Below, piece by piece: positions 19,744 through 29,280 of a stretch of 64,000 nucleotides of DNA. The notes under the pieces were generated by a model. The model worked only from the letters and a program-made list of their open reading frames with translations. It was not told the origin of the DNA and made no database searches. A program made the position numbers and the translations under genes. How positions within the stretch are numbered: position 1 is the stretch's first letter; each line of letters begins with the position of its first letter. Source of the DNA: Malassezia japonica (lineage: Eukaryota; Basidiomycota; Malasseziomycetes; Malasseziales; Malasseziaceae); contig NC_083370.1 of the NCBI RefSeq assembly GCF_029542785.1, positions 682,001 through 746,000 of the forward strand. The letters are read 5' to 3'.

Positions 19744-20913
19744 ATGTCCTTTAAGCAGGCTGAGCACAAGCTTTTGATGATCCCCGGCCCGATTGAGGTC
19801 GCGGACGATGTCCTCTACGCCAACGCGCACCCCGCGATGGCGCACGTGTCGCCCGACTTTGTTCCCGTCTTTGGCAAGGTCCTGACGATGCTCAAGAAGG
19901 TGCTCTACGCCCCCAACTCGCAGCCGTTTGTCGTCGCCGGCTCCGGCACGCTCGGCTGGGACATGGTCTCTACGAACGTCGTGCAGCCCAACGACGAGGT
20001 GCTCGTGCTGCAGACCGGCTACTTTTCCGACTCGTTCGCCGAGTGCCTCGAGACGTACGGCGCCAAGACCACCGTCCTCAAGGCCCCGGTCGGCAAGCGC
20101 CCGTCGCTGGACGAGGTGAAGAGCGCGCTCAAGGAGAAGAAGTACCGCGCGATCACCATCACGCACGTCGACACTAGCACCGGTGTGCTGTCCGACGTCA
20201 AGGCCGTCGCCGCCGCCGTCCAGGAGGTCTCGCCCGAGACGCTCGTCCTGGTTGACGGTGTGTGCAGCGTTGCCTCCGAGGAGCTCCGCCTCGAGGAGTG
20301 GGGCGTCGATGTGGTGCTCACCGGCTCGCAAAAGGGCCTCGGCTGCCCGCCGGGTGCGACGATCGTCGTCGCGGGCCCCCGTGCGCTCAAGGCGTTTGAG
20401 TCGCGCAGCGCGCCCCCGCCGACGTACTACCTCAGCTGGCACAAGCTGTTGCCGGTCATGAAGGCGTACGAGGCCGGATCGCCCGCCTACTTTGGCACGC
20501 CGCCCACGAACCTGATCTACGCGCTGCACCAGAGCCTGACGACCATTACCGAGGGCTCCGTGTCGCTCGAGGAGCGCTTCCAGAAGACCAAGGAGGCCTC
20601 GCAGAAGGTCAAGAACTTCCTGACCGAGCTCGGCGTGAAGCAGCTGGTCGCCGACGATCTGCAGCAGTCGAACGGCGCCGCGAACGGCATGACCGCTGTC
20701 CGCTACCCCGGCGGCCTCAAGGCCCCGGATGTCCTGCCGAAGATGGCGCAGCGCGGCATCGTGCTCGGCGCGGGCCTGCACAAGGAGTGCAAGGACGAGT
20801 ACTTCCGTATCGGCCACATGGGCGTGTCGGTCGTCGACCCGTCGCGCACCGACGTCGACCAGGTGCTCAAGAACCTCAAGGAGGTCCTGGAGGAGGCCGG
20901 ATACAAGAAGTAG
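19744..20913 (+). CDS. AGX1: Alanine-glyoxylate aminotransferase
   Basis: 389 residues in one exon. Class-V PLP aminotransferase features: N-terminal KLLMIPGPIEVADDVL, glycine-rich VVAGSGTLGWDMV, VLVDGVCSVASEEL with the PLP-contacting Asp, and the PLP lysine in VVLTGSQKGLGCPPG (about residue 198). C-terminal EYFRIGHMGV is also typical. The enzyme converts glyoxylate plus alanine to glycine plus pyruvate; in fungi it supplies glycine and clears glyoxylate. No clear peroxisomal signal is present (the C-terminus is EEAGYKK). The stop lies one base from the stop of the convergent cyclophilin gene. Confidence 0.95.
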   Translation: MSFKQAEHKLLMIPGPIEVADDVLYANAHPAMAHVSPDFVPVFGKVLTMLKKVLYAPNSQPFVVAGSGTLGWDMVSTNVVQPNDEVLVLQTGYFSDSFAECLETYGAKTTVLKAPVGKRPSLDEVKSALKEKKYRAITITHVDTSTGVLSDVKAVAAAVQEVSPETLVLVDGVCSVASEELRLEEWGVDVVLTGSQKGLGCPPGATIVVAGPRALKAFESRSAPPPTYYLSWHKLLPVMKAYEAGSPAYFGTPPTNLIYALHQSLTTITEGSVSLEERFQKTKEASQKVKNFLTELGVKQLVADDLQQSNGAANGMTAVRYPGGLKAPDVLPKMAQRGIVLGAGLHKECKDEYFRIGHMGVSVVDPSRTDVDQVLKNLKEVLEEAGYKK

Positions 20914-20914
20914 A

Positions 20915-22091
20915 CTACGAGAACATCTTGCTATAGGCAGCACGCTGCTTTTCCAGACGCACCTTTTGGCGCTGCTCAATCGCAGCCTTTTCCTTGAGGA
21001 TGCCGGCGTCGCCGGGCGCGAGGCGCAGCGCCTCGGCAAGGTCGGCCTTGGCCTCCTCGTCGCGCTTCGACGCGGAGCGTGCGAGCGCACGGCGGAAGTA
21101 CGCCTTGGCGAGCTCTGCGTCGCTCGGCTTGGTGGGCTGCGTGGCACGCTCCACGACCTTGGTCGCGAGCGACTCGGCGAGGGCGTTTTGCGGCGGCGAC
21201 GTCTTGAGCGCGCACAGCGCGCCGTTCAGCTCGAGCGGGGTGCGGAAAGAGAGGTACTCCTTCACAAACGCCGCGTCGCTCGACTCGGGCAGCGCAGGGT
21301 TGATCAGCAGGTAGCGCAGCGCTTTCTCGTACTTTTCGAGCGCAAGCGCCCACTCGCCTTTGCCGACAAGGCTCCCGGCGAGCCCCTTGAGGTCCTTGGC
21401 GATCTTGAGCGCCTCTTCGGGCTTCTCCTCGAGGTCCACGTCCGCGTCCTCGGGGTAGGCCTCGTAGCGGTCGCCGGTCGCGTCGGGCGCGATGCCATAG
21501 TCAAAGTTCGCCTCGGCGAGCTGCGCGGTGCTAAACTCGCCACAGTCGGCAATGGTGATGGCGTGCACCGGGCGGTCGTTCGCGCCGGTCTGGCTCTGCT
21601 CGACGCGGCGCACGACATCCTTACCACGGAGCACCCTGCCAAAAACGACGTGCTTGCCGTCGAGGTGCGGCGTCGGCACGGTCGTGATAAAGAACTGCGA
21701 GCCGTTCGTGCCGGGACCGGCATTCGCCATCGACAGCAGGAACGGCACATCGTGCTTGCCGTCGAGCTTCTCGTCCTCAAACTTTTCGCCGTAGATCGAC
21801 TCACCGCCCGTGCCGTCGCCCCGCGTAAAGTCACCGCCCTGGATCATAAAGTGGGGGATCACACGGTGGAACGCGCTGCCTTTGTAAGTCAGCGGCGTGC
21901 CGGACACGGCGCTCGCGCCTTTTTCGCCCGTGCACAGCGCACGGAAGTTCTCCGCGGTCTTGGGGACCTTGTCGGCGTACAGCTCCAGCACCACACGGTT
22001 CTCACCGGCGCGCGTAGGCGCAGACGCGCCGTCGAACGCGATGTCAAAGTCTGGGTAAGCGGCGCTACGTACAAACGATCGGGTTGCCCAT
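20915..22091 (-). CDS. CPR6: Cyclophilin-40 (peptidyl-prolyl isomerase with TPR domain)
   Basis: Exons 22091-22073 and 22050-20915 around a 22-nt intron give 384 residues starting MGNPIVYFDIAFDG, the usual cyclophilin-40 start. The isomerase domain (about 1-175) has [19 protein letters not shown] and [21 protein letters not shown]. The His where cyclophilin A has the cyclosporin-contacting Trp is typical of Cyp40. TPR helices follow (about 215-360) and should dock on the Hsp90 MEEVD tail. Role: Hsp90 co-chaperone. Without the intron call, a spurious long N-terminal extension would be read. About 400 bases of promoter-like sequence lie upstream. Confidence 0.95.
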
Positions 22092-22491
22092 GTCGTAGAA
22101 GGTGGGAGGGTGTGGAGGCGGCGTAGAACAATCGGCTGCGTTCGGTGGAGTGGGAGGAGGATGGACGCTGGATTGGTATCGATCGACGTTGGATCTAGGC
22201 TGCTATAAAGTTGTGGGCTAGAAAGGGCGGGTCGTGCGATGCAAAGAGAGAGGGAACTTGTCCCCCCCGCGCCGCTTGTTTCTCGCTGCTTTGTGTGCAT
22301 AGACCTGTCCGGCTTAGAAGCGTGCATAGGACACTGTACAGTACATTGCTACGTGCGTGCCTTGTACTTGCAATGCACATGTATCCATGATATAGCGTAG
22401 GGTGGTCCTACACTCCCTAGCACACCGCATGCATGGCCCTAGCACGCACGGTCTGCCTGTCATGCCCCTAGCTCTCTTGTACATCCATTCG
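22092..22491. other. 400-base intergenic stretch between CPR6 and the prefoldin gene
   Basis: No coding signal, tRNA or repeat was found. It must hold the CPR6 promoter at its left end and the 3' end of the prefoldin transcript at its right. It is noticeably less GC-rich than its surroundings, with CT-rich and TGTACA-like segments. I saw no convincing heat-shock element (repeated nGAAn) despite the Hsp90 link of CPR6. Confidence 0.5.
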
Positions 22492-22988
22492 CTACGCCGT
22501 CTCGCGCTGCTGAATCGCTTTCTGCATTAGTCGCGCAACGCACCACTTGCATGACCTCTCCGACGACGCGCACATTATCCTGCTTGCGGTGGATCGTCTC
22601 CTGGAGCTGCTCCATGTTCTTTGTGACGTAGGCGATCTTGTCCTGGTAGAGTTTCCGTGCCTCGTCGCGCGTCTGTGTCAGGCGAGATACGCACCTTTTC
22701 GACAAAGTACCCTGTGCCCACATCGACAATCACCGTATTCGGATCGCTGAGCCGGCCCGGCACGTACAGCGAGGCGGTGAGCGGAAGGAGCGACACCTTG
22801 TCCTGGTTCTCTGGCCGGATCTTGTCGACCGAGTCGAGGCATCCCTGGAAGCGCGTCTGTGCCAGCTTCAGCTGCCCAAACATGGCCGTAAACTGCTTCA
22901 GCTCCAGCTCGAGCTGCTTGCGCACGTCGAGCAGCTGCGGCACATTGAGGTCCGTCACGTCGACCTGTTGCGGCTGTGTGGAGGTCAT
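22492..22988 (-). CDS. GIM5: Prefoldin subunit 5
   Basis: Exons 22988-22695, 22672-22544 and 22521-22492, joined by two 22-nt introns that both start GTGCGT, give 150 residues. Product: MTSTQPQQVDVTDLNVPQLL, a helix with LELELKQFTAMFGQLK, the beta-hairpin region ASLYVPGRLSDPNTVIVDVG, then the C-terminal helix RKLYQDKIAYVTKNMEQLQE, ending VKAIQQRETA. Two coiled-coil helices around beta hairpins with the VDVGTGYFVEK block is the alpha-class prefoldin pattern. Prefoldin hands nascent actin and tubulin to the CCT chaperonin. The last intron uses a CTAAT branch site. Both introns preserve the reading only if removed exactly as given. Confidence 0.94.
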
Positions 22989-23009
22989 AAGGAAGGCCCT
23001 CGTTCGTGA

Positions 23010-25199
23010 CTAAGGGCGGGTATCGTAGCTATGGGGTGTGTACGTCACATGCGACTCGCTGCCGTGGTCGGACATCTGGAACGCGTGCTCGAGCTGTGTC
23101 GCGTTGCTGTCCCACGACATGGCCTGGCGGCGGCGATCGTACATGTCGCGCTGCAGGGGTTTTTCCTTCTCCACCGGCACCGGCGGCAGCGGCGAGTTGC
23201 GCCCGGCGGGCATAGAGAAGATCTCGGCGCAGTAGACGATCAAATCCTCCATCGTCTTGTCTTCTTCTGCCGCTGCGGCGAGGCTCGTCGTCTCGTGGTC
23301 TGTCTCGGAGAGAATGACCGGGGAAAAGATCACGGCGAGGTTCGCCACGGTCATCTTGTTCTTGTCCGCGTGCGCCGCAACGGTCGCCAGATGCATCAGG
23401 AGCGCACGGAGCGTCGCCTGGTGGATCGGCGGCATGCGGCGGATGCGCGACTTGAAGAAGGTGAAGCCGCTGCGGATGTGCTCGTCGCGCTCGTGCGTAT
23501 ACTTGATGCGCTCTTCCCAGCGCATCGTCATGACCGGCTCGGGGAGCTGGCGCAGGTACAGCTTGAGGATGCTCGCGACCATCACGGCCTCTTCGCGCTC
23601 CGCATCAAAGGTGAAGCGCGCCTCGTCCTGCTCAATCATGCTCGTGAGCTCCTGCACACGGGAGTACTTGGCACTCAGGCGGTAGATGCCCGGCGTCGCG
23701 AGGCACCGCGGGTGTTCCATGAACTGGATGCACTTGGACACGATCAGCGGAGGGCGCACCGACGGCACAATCAGCCCGGTGCCGGTCGTGGTCGAGGCCG
23801 TGGTCGCATCGCCGTGCGAAAAGGCATAATCGACGAGGCCCGTGCCAAAGATCAGGTCTTTGTACGGCCCGTGCCAGTAGTTGACGTACTGCATGCGCTC
23901 CTCCTGCACGAGCGAGCGCGTGCTCGGCAGCCAGTCCTCGCACATGCGCTGCTCCGCGTCGAGATGGTCGAGCATGTGCAGCGCCAGCTGCTCGTCCTGC
24001 TTGTGCACGGACTCGATCGAGGTGCGGATCGACATTGTATCGCGCACCTGCTGCAGACACGCGCGGTGCATCGTCACGGCCAGCTCCTTGCGCCACTCGA
24101 GCAGCGACGTGTTGGCTGCCGCCAGCGTCTTGTTCAGGCGGATACGCAGCGTCTCGAGGTCAAAGATCGCCTTGCGGTACGCGCGGTCGGCCTCGTCGAC
24201 GTCGCGCTTCGCCTTGGCCTGCTTCACAGCGAGGATCTGCTGCGACTTTTGGGAGGTGGCCGGGAGCACTTCGGGCGCCGCGCCGAGCGACGTGCTCGGG
24301 CTGATGCCGTCGGTCGCGGCCGGCGCCGGCACGGAAGGATCGGCGCCTTTTTCAGAGGACACGTCGAGCATGCGGGTAAAGAGCGCGTTTAGGCGCTTTG
24401 GCGCGCCGTCCCACGCCTCTTTTTTGCGCAGCCCATCCAAGAAATGCGGCCGGCCGTGGGGCGACGTCACCTGCCCCGGGCTCGCGGTGCCCGCAAAGTA
24501 GCCGTTGCCCCCATCCGTCGCGGGGGGCGACAGGATGCCCGGGCTCGCTGTGCCGCTGTCATGCACGGGCCGGATCGTCTCCGACTCGGTCGGTGTGCGC
24601 GGCTCCTGCAGCGGCGTCGAGAGGAGCATGCGCTGCTCCTCGATCGCACGCTGCTGGTGGCGGTAAAACTCGAGCTCCTCGCACCGCTTTTCATAAATCT
24701 TGCGGATGCGCGGCAGGGTCGAGCCGCGCATTTCGTCGTAGTCGTCGACGCAGTTTTTCAGGTCGTCCTTGACGCGCCGCCGGATGCGCTCCTGCGCATC
24801 GCGGAACTGCACAATCGGCTGCAGCGTCGAGCGCTTCCACTCCAGGAGCGACTGCAGGCGCAGGTCGACCGCCCACATCTCGCTCAGGCGCACGTCGCCC
24901 CACGTGTTCCGCAGCCCCGACAGGCTGTTCACATCCGGCAACAGCCCCGGCGTAACGGCCAGCTTATGGTTAATGCGCAGATCCAGGTCCCGCTGCTTTT
25001 CGAGCATGCTCTTAAGCGCACGCAGGTGCTCCTCTTCGAGGCGGAATCGCTGCTCAAAGTAGAGCACATAGCTCTCCGACTCGCTCAACAGCGTCTTGAA
25101 AGCTTCCAGCAGCACATTCGCCAGCTCGCTCGGCGTCATCAGGCCGGAGGAGCCTGCACCATGCGCATCCATCGCGCTTCCTCTCGCCTCGCGCTCCAT
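23010..25199 (-). CDS. F-BAR and RhoGAP domain protein (Rgd1-like)
   Basis: 729 residues in a single exon, taking the first ATG ([14 protein letters not shown]). An F-BAR/FCH-like helical region spans roughly residues 20-190 ([40 protein letters not shown]). A serine-rich linker and further coiled coil follow. The RhoGAP domain sits at about 490-680 and carries the arginine finger in [19 protein letters not shown] and the downstream [15 protein letters not shown]. Such proteins bind curved membrane and switch off Rho/Cdc42 GTPases to shape polarised growth and the cell wall. Which Rho protein it serves cannot be read from sequence. The stop is 21 bases from the prefoldin start on the same strand. 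Confidence 0.88.
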   Translation of the reverse strand: MEREARGSAMDAHGAGSSGLMTPSELANVLLEAFKTLLSESESYVLYFEQRFRLEEEHLRALKSMLEKQRDLDLRINHKLAVTPGLLPDVNSLSGLRNTWGDVRLSEMWAVDLRLQSLLEWKRSTLQPIVQFRDAQERIRRRVKDDLKNCVDDYDEMRGSTLPRIRKIYEKRCEELEFYRHQQRAIEEQRMLLSTPLQEPRTPTESETIRPVHDSGTASPGILSPPATDGGNGYFAGTASPGQVTSPHGRPHFLDGLRKKEAWDGAPKRLNALFTRMLDVSSEKGADPSVPAPAATDGISPSTSLGAAPEVLPATSQKSQQILAVKQAKAKRDVDEADRAYRKAIFDLETLRIRLNKTLAAANTSLLEWRKELAVTMHRACLQQVRDTMSIRTSIESVHKQDEQLALHMLDHLDAEQRMCEDWLPSTRSLVQEERMQYVNYWHGPYKDLIFGTGLVDYAFSHGDATTASTTTGTGLIVPSVRPPLIVSKCIQFMEHPRCLATPGIYRLSAKYSRVQELTSMIEQDEARFTFDAEREEAVMVASILKLYLRQLPEPVMTMRWEERIKYTHERDEHIRSGFTFFKSRIRRMPPIHQATLRALLMHLATVAAHADKNKMTVANLAVIFSPVILSETDHETTSLAAAAEEDKTMEDLIVYCAEIFSMPAGRNSPLPPVPVEKEKPLQRDMYDRRRQAMSWDSNATQLEHAFQMSDHGSESHVTYTPHSYDTRP

Positions 25200-25285
25200 G
25201 TCGCCGCGCCGCGCCAGCACTCGTCGCGCAGAGAGACGCCGGGATCCCTCGGCCGAGACTCGGTGCGGGCTTGCCGGAAACCAAC

Positions 25286-25906
25286 ATGTGGATGAACGTG
25301 GGGCGTGTGCTGAGTGTGCTGGTGCTGGTGTGTGCCAGCGCGACGCTTGCGCTGTCGCACAAGGATGCCAAGATCACGAACCTTGCCTTCTTTGACATCG
25401 AGCACGGCGACAAGTCGATCGGCCGCGTGACGATCGGCCTGTACGGCGAGACGACGCCCAAGACTGTCGAAAACTTCCTCGGCCTCGCGCAGCGTGGCGA
25501 GGGCCGCGGCTACGCGGGCAGCAAGTTCCACCGTGTGATCAAGAACTTTATGATCCAGGGCGGCGACTACACGCGCGGCGACGGCCGTGGCGGTATGTCG
25601 ATCTGGGGCAAGAGCTTCCCCGACGAGAACTTTGAGCTCCAGCACGAGGGCCCGGGTATTCTCTCGATGGCGAACGCGGGCCAGGACACGAACGGCTCGC
25701 AGTTCTTCATCACGACCGTCGCTACCCCATGGCTCGACGGCCGCCACGTCGTGTTTGGCCGCGTCGTCGACGGCATGGACGTCGTCAAGTACGTCGAGGA
25801 CGTCCAGACCCGTCCGGGCGACCGCCCGGTCGAGGACGTGGTCATTGCGGACTCGGGCATCCTCCCGGAGGCTGAGCTCGAGAAGCCGGCTAAGGACGAG
25901 CTTTAA
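25286..25906 (+). CDS. ER-lumen cyclophilin B with KDEL tail
   Basis: 206 residues, no intron, start [15 protein letters not shown]. Signal peptide (hydrophobic [16 protein letters not shown]), then a single cyclophilin domain: [19 protein letters not shown] start ([14 protein letters not shown]), [40 protein letters not shown] with the Trp that binds cyclosporin. The C-terminus is KPAKDEL, a retention signal for the endoplasmic reticulum. Role: prolyl isomerisation during secretory protein folding. The orthologous group is yeast Cpr2/Cpr5; the retention tail favours a Cpr5-like role. Convergent with the aldehyde dehydrogenase, 5 bases between stops. Confidence 0.95.
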   Translation: MWMNVGRVLSVLVLVCASATLALSHKDAKITNLAFFDIEHGDKSIGRVTIGLYGETTPKTVENFLGLAQRGEGRGYAGSKFHRVIKNFMIQGGDYTRGDGRGGMSIWGKSFPDENFELQHEGPGILSMANAGQDTNGSQFFITTVATPWLDGRHVVFGRVVDGMDVVKYVEDVQTRPGDRPVEDVVIADSGILPEAELEKPAKDEL

Positions 25907-25911
25907 ATAGA

Positions 25912-27531
25912 CTACATACGAGCACCTTTGAACCAGTCCATCATCGCGGGCTTGGTCTCGGCCCAGATGTGCTTTGCCTCGACGTACTCGTCGAGGCCCT
26001 TGCTGCCGAGCTCGCGGCCGTTGCCCGACATGCCAAAGCCGCCCCACTCGGCCTGAGGGGTGTAGGCGCCGTAGGTGTTCACCCACACCGAGCCATGTCG
26101 CAGGCGGCGGGCGACGCGCTCGGCACGCGCCTGGTCCTTGGACTGGACGCCGCCGGCGAGGCCGTACTTGGTATCGTTCGCGAGACGCACTGCCGTCTCT
26201 TCGTCACCGTCCTTGAAACGCTCCACGGTGAGGATCGGGCCAAAGGTCTCCTCCTGCACGATGCGCATCGAGCGGTCGCAGCGGTCGACGACCGTCGGCA
26301 GGAAAAAGAAGCCGTTCGCCAGCTCGGGGAACTGCGCGGGGTCGGGGCGCGCGCCGCCACAGAGGACTTGCGCGCCTTCTTCGTGCGCAAGCTTCACATA
26401 GGCCTCGACCTTGCTGCGGTGCTCCGCCGAGACCAGCGGGCCCGTCTCCGTCTTGGGGTCCAGGCCGCTGCCCATCACGATCTGCTTCGCACGCTCGACG
26501 ACGCCGGCGACGAGACGGTCGGCAATCGACTCTTCCACAATGAGACGCGCACCGGACGAGCACACCTGGCCCGAGTGCACAAAGACGGCGGTGAGCACAT
26601 TGTCGATCGCCCAGTCCAGATCGCAGTCGGCAAACACCACATTCGGGTTCTTGCCCCCGAGCTCGACCGTGCAGCGCTTGATCGTCTCGGCACAGCTGCG
26701 GATAATCTGGCGGCCGGTCGCTAGGCCACCGGTGAACGATACGAGGTCCACGTCGGGGTGCTCGGTCAGCGTGGGGCCGACCGATGCGCCGGACGCAGTG
26801 AGCAGCTGCACGCTCTGCGGGGGGAAGCCCGCCTCGATCAAGAGCTTCACGAGGTAGATGGTCGAGAGCGGCGTCACTTCCGACGGCTTCACAATCACCA
26901 CGTTGCCGGTGGCGAGCGCGGGCGCCAGTTTCCAGCAGAGCTGCAAAATGGGGTAGTTCCACGGCGTGATCAGCACGCACACGCCCACCGGCTCGTGCAC
27001 CACCGTGCTCTTGACCGAGTCGGGGATGAGCTCGCCGGTAATCGACTTGTCCTTCTCGAGCTTGAGCGCCTCTTTGGCGTAGAAACGGAACACGTTTGTC
27101 ACATCGTCGATATCAATCTCGCTCTCGCCGAGCGTCTTGCCCGTGTCCAGCGTTTCGATTTCGGCAAGCTTCGGCTTGTGCTCCTGCAAGAGGTCCGCAT
27201 AGCGGTCGAGCAGCGCACAGCGCTCCGCGTACGGCTTCGTCGACCAGTCCGACTCGGTAAAGTATTTCTTCGCCACAGCAACAGCACGCTCCGCATCCGC
27301 GGGCGTCGCCTCGTCCACCTCGACGAGGGTCTTGGCATCAAACGGGTTCACGGTCGGGCGCGTCTTGTCGTCGCTCGAGCGCGTCCACGACCCGTCAATG
27401 TACAGCGTCGGGCGCTGAGGAAGTTCCACTGCCATATTTCGCGCAGAATAGGTTCGCACTGAAAGGTAAGCTGATGCTCTCGGAAAGAGGCACGACCGCG
27501 CGAGCGCACGCCCCACGCCCCACGCCCTCAT
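25912..27531 (-). CDS. Aldehyde dehydrogenase, betaine-aldehyde-dehydrogenase-like, probable mitochondrial
   Basis: 539 residues from the ATG at 27531. An alternative ATG at 27435 (MAVELPQRP) would give a 507-residue cytosolic form. The extra N-terminus MRAWGVGRALARS...SVRTYSARN is arginine-rich with an R-x-Y-S cleavage-like site, so I favour a mitochondrial presequence. NAD-binding and catalytic blocks are complete: ITPWNYPILQLCWKLAPALA, FTGGLATGRQI, catalytic Glu in TVELGGKNPNVVF, and catalytic Cys in HSGQVCSSGARL. The closest family is the NAD-dependent betaine/aminoaldehyde dehydrogenases; the substrate is inferred. Divergent from uL22m, with TCACGTGA between them. Confidence 0.88.
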   Translation of the reverse strand: MRAWGVGRALARSCLFPRASAYLSVRTYSARNMAVELPQRPTLYIDGSWTRSSDDKTRPTVNPFDAKTLVEVDEATPADAERAVAVAKKYFTESDWSTKPYAERCALLDRYADLLQEHKPKLAEIETLDTGKTLGESEIDIDDVTNVFRFYAKEALKLEKDKSITGELIPDSVKSTVVHEPVGVCVLITPWNYPILQLCWKLAPALATGNVVIVKPSEVTPLSTIYLVKLLIEAGFPPQSVQLLTASGASVGPTLTEHPDVDLVSFTGGLATGRQIIRSCAETIKRCTVELGGKNPNVVFADCDLDWAIDNVLTAVFVHSGQVCSSGARLIVEESIADRLVAGVVERAKQIVMGSGLDPKTETGPLVSAEHRSKVEAYVKLAHEEGAQVLCGGARPDPAQFPELANGFFFLPTVVDRCDRSMRIVQEETFGPILTVERFKDGDEETAVRLANDTKYGLAGGVQSKDQARAERVARRLRHGSVWVNTYGAYTPQAEWGGFGMSGNGRELGSKGLDEYVEAKHIWAETKPAMMDWFKGARM

Positions 27532-27565
27532 GCTCTCGGACCACGCACCTGGGAGAAGGCAAGAG

Positions 27566-27573
27566 TCACGTGA
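27566..27573. promoter_or_regulatory. TCACGTGA palindrome (CBF1-type E-box) between ALDH and uL22m
   Basis: Perfect 8-base palindrome ending 26 bases before the uL22m ATG and starting 34 bases from the likely ALDH ATG. bHLH factors of the Cbf1 class bind TCACGTGA. The same element sits in the same place ahead of the two other mitoribosomal genes in the window. Confidence 0.6.
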
Positions 27574-27599
27574 GTACATCCGCCCTTCCTTCTTCCGCG

Positions 27600-28445
27600 A
27601 TGCTGCAGCGGGCGTGGGCCACGCTCGTGCGCGCGCCGCGTGTGCTGCCGGTAGCGAATGTGCGCACTTTTGCGACCAGTACTCCCCGTGCGAGCTTTTG
27701 GGACACGGTCCTGCCGATTATTCAAGGTAACCGCCGCGAGCGCCAACTGCAGCGCAAGCAGGGCGGTCTTCTTCCAGACGACTACGAGCGCGTGCAGCGC
27801 GACCAGCGCCGCGACGAAATGATGGCGGCGCAGTCGTCGACGGGTGACTCGCTCGTGGACGACGTGCTGGACTCGCCGCACGTGCGCCACGAGAGCCTGG
27901 AGAAGGAGCGCGCAGAGGAGAAGCGTGCCAAGCGCCTGGAGCGCAAGCGCTGGGGCGGCCTCGACGAGAACGGCGTGGAAAAGCAGGAACACAAGTACAG
28001 TACCGCCGTGTTCCGCATCTCGCCGCGCAAGCTCAAGCTGCTCGCCGACCAGATCAGCGGCAAGCCGATCGACTTTGCCATTGTCCAGATGCAGTTCAGC
28101 GCCAAGCGCGCTGCGCGTCGTGTGCGCTCGACGCTCGTCCTGGCGCGCGATCACGCGGTGGCCAAGGGCATGGACCCGCGCACGCTCACGGTCTCCGAGG
28201 CATGGGTCAACAAGGGCACCTACTTTGCGCGCCTCGACATCAAGGGCCGCGCACGCCACGGAATCATGCACCACCCTCAGGCGCGGATGCACATTGTTTT
28301 GCGGCCGGGCAAGACCTGGGAGGAGCGCGAGGCCAAGCAGCTCGAGACGGCGCGCCGCCGCGTGCGCAGCCTCGGCAGCGGCGGCGTCACCCGCCTCAAC
28401 CGCAAGATTGTGAACGGATTCCAGCGCCCGGGCTGGGCGTGGTAG
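27600..28445 (+). CDS. MRPL22: Mitochondrial large-subunit ribosomal protein uL22m
   Basis: 281 residues, no intron. Start MLQRAWATLVRAPRVLPV, with a typical mitochondrial presequence ending near VRTFATSTPRAS. After a basic helical spacer the uL22 fold begins (about 135) with STAVFRISPRKLKLLADQIS and continues FSAKRAARRVRSTLVLARDHA, LTVSEAWVNKGTYFARLDIK and GIMHHPQARMHIVLR, the conserved loop lining the exit tunnel. Role: structural protein of the mitochondrial 54S subunit. A TCACGTGA element is 26 bases upstream of the ATG. Confidence 0.95.
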   Translation: MLQRAWATLVRAPRVLPVANVRTFATSTPRASFWDTVLPIIQGNRRERQLQRKQGGLLPDDYERVQRDQRRDEMMAAQSSTGDSLVDDVLDSPHVRHESLEKERAEEKRAKRLERKRWGGLDENGVEKQEHKYSTAVFRISPRKLKLLADQISGKPIDFAIVQMQFSAKRAARRVRSTLVLARDHAVAKGMDPRTLTVSEAWVNKGTYFARLDIKGRARHGIMHHPQARMHIVLRPGKTWEEREAKQLETARRRVRSLGSGGVTRLNRKIVNGFQRPGWAW

Positions 28446-28507
28446 TCTCTATCGCGCACTGCATACCCTATGCATAGTCACGACTCGTGTAGATGCATCA
28501 AAATTGT

Positions 28508-29189
28508 CTAGGCCTCCAATCCGCGCTGCTGGCGCCAGGCATGGATCCACTGGACAATGCGCTCGGCGTTGGACTCCATCTCGTCCGCGCTCTCGCTGCG
28601 GAGGGTGACGATGCACTCGGGCGCGTACGACTCTTGGGCGTCCTCGGCGACGACGCCCATAATCTCCGCCTCGTTGTTCTCGGCAATCTTTTTCTCCGCA
28701 TAGTTGCTGGGTAAGAAGAGAGACGTACCGCTTCTCGAGACGCTTCCACAAAAGCTGGTGGTCGCACCGCAGCACAATCACGAGGTCCACCCAGCGCTCC
28801 GGCCACGCATCGCACGTGTGCCAGTCGAGGACGAGCCCGCCGCGCGTCTCGTCGTCGTCGGCGATCTCTTTCGCGTCCTCGCACGCGCTGGGGTCGACGT
28901 CGAGCGGTTCCGGTGCACTTCCGCCCGACAGCGGCTCCAGGTGGTCAATCAGCTGGTCCTCATCCACCTCGTACGTCTCCCAGTCCGCGTCGTAGGACTT
29001 GTGGAAGCCCTGCTGCTTCACCAGGGGGCCTACATCCATGTGCCGCATGACATGCGCGCCGCTCGGACCGGTAAACATCTCGCAGATCTGGGCCGCCAGC
29101 GTGGTCTTGCCGGTGCCCGGCGTACCGGTCACCACAATATTGGGGTATCTAGCGTGAGAGTCACGCCGCGCCACCTACGATCGGACCAT
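28508..29189 (-). CDS. FAP7: Adenylate kinase-like ribosome assembly ATPase FAP7 (AK6)
   Basis: Exons 29189-29179 (11 nt), 29148-28729 and 28706-28508, with introns of 30 and 22 nt, give 209 residues. Splicing yields MVRSYPNIVVTGTPGTGKTTL, with Walker A GTPGTGKT near residue 11; the second junction gives LLWKRLEKRNYAEKKI. The NMP-like region, LVLDWHTCDAWPE and VLRCDHQLLWKR all match the AK6/Fap7 family. Fap7 removes Rps14 constraints and promotes late 18S maturation in the cytoplasm. The first intron begins after only 11 coding bases and is one of the few longer ones. Without it the only available start would be a GTG. Confidence 0.94.
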
Positions 29190-29280
29190 GGCACTCGCTG
29201 TGCGGTTCTTCTCTCCACACGTAACTCCTGTACGGGGAAATAAGTAAGCACGGCCCGGCGCGTAGAAAGCAACAGCCACG

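Noticed and set aside
22050..22327. Long N-terminal extension of cyclophilin-40
   Set aside because: It arises only if the 22-nt intron at 22051-22072 is read through; splicing gives a normal MGNPIVYFDIAF start.
23010..25220. RhoGAP start at 25220
   Set aside because: That codon is GTG; the ATG at 25199 is used instead.
25271..25285. Earlier start for cyclophilin B at 25271
   Set aside because: The codon there is TTG; the first ATG is 25286 and directly precedes the signal peptide.
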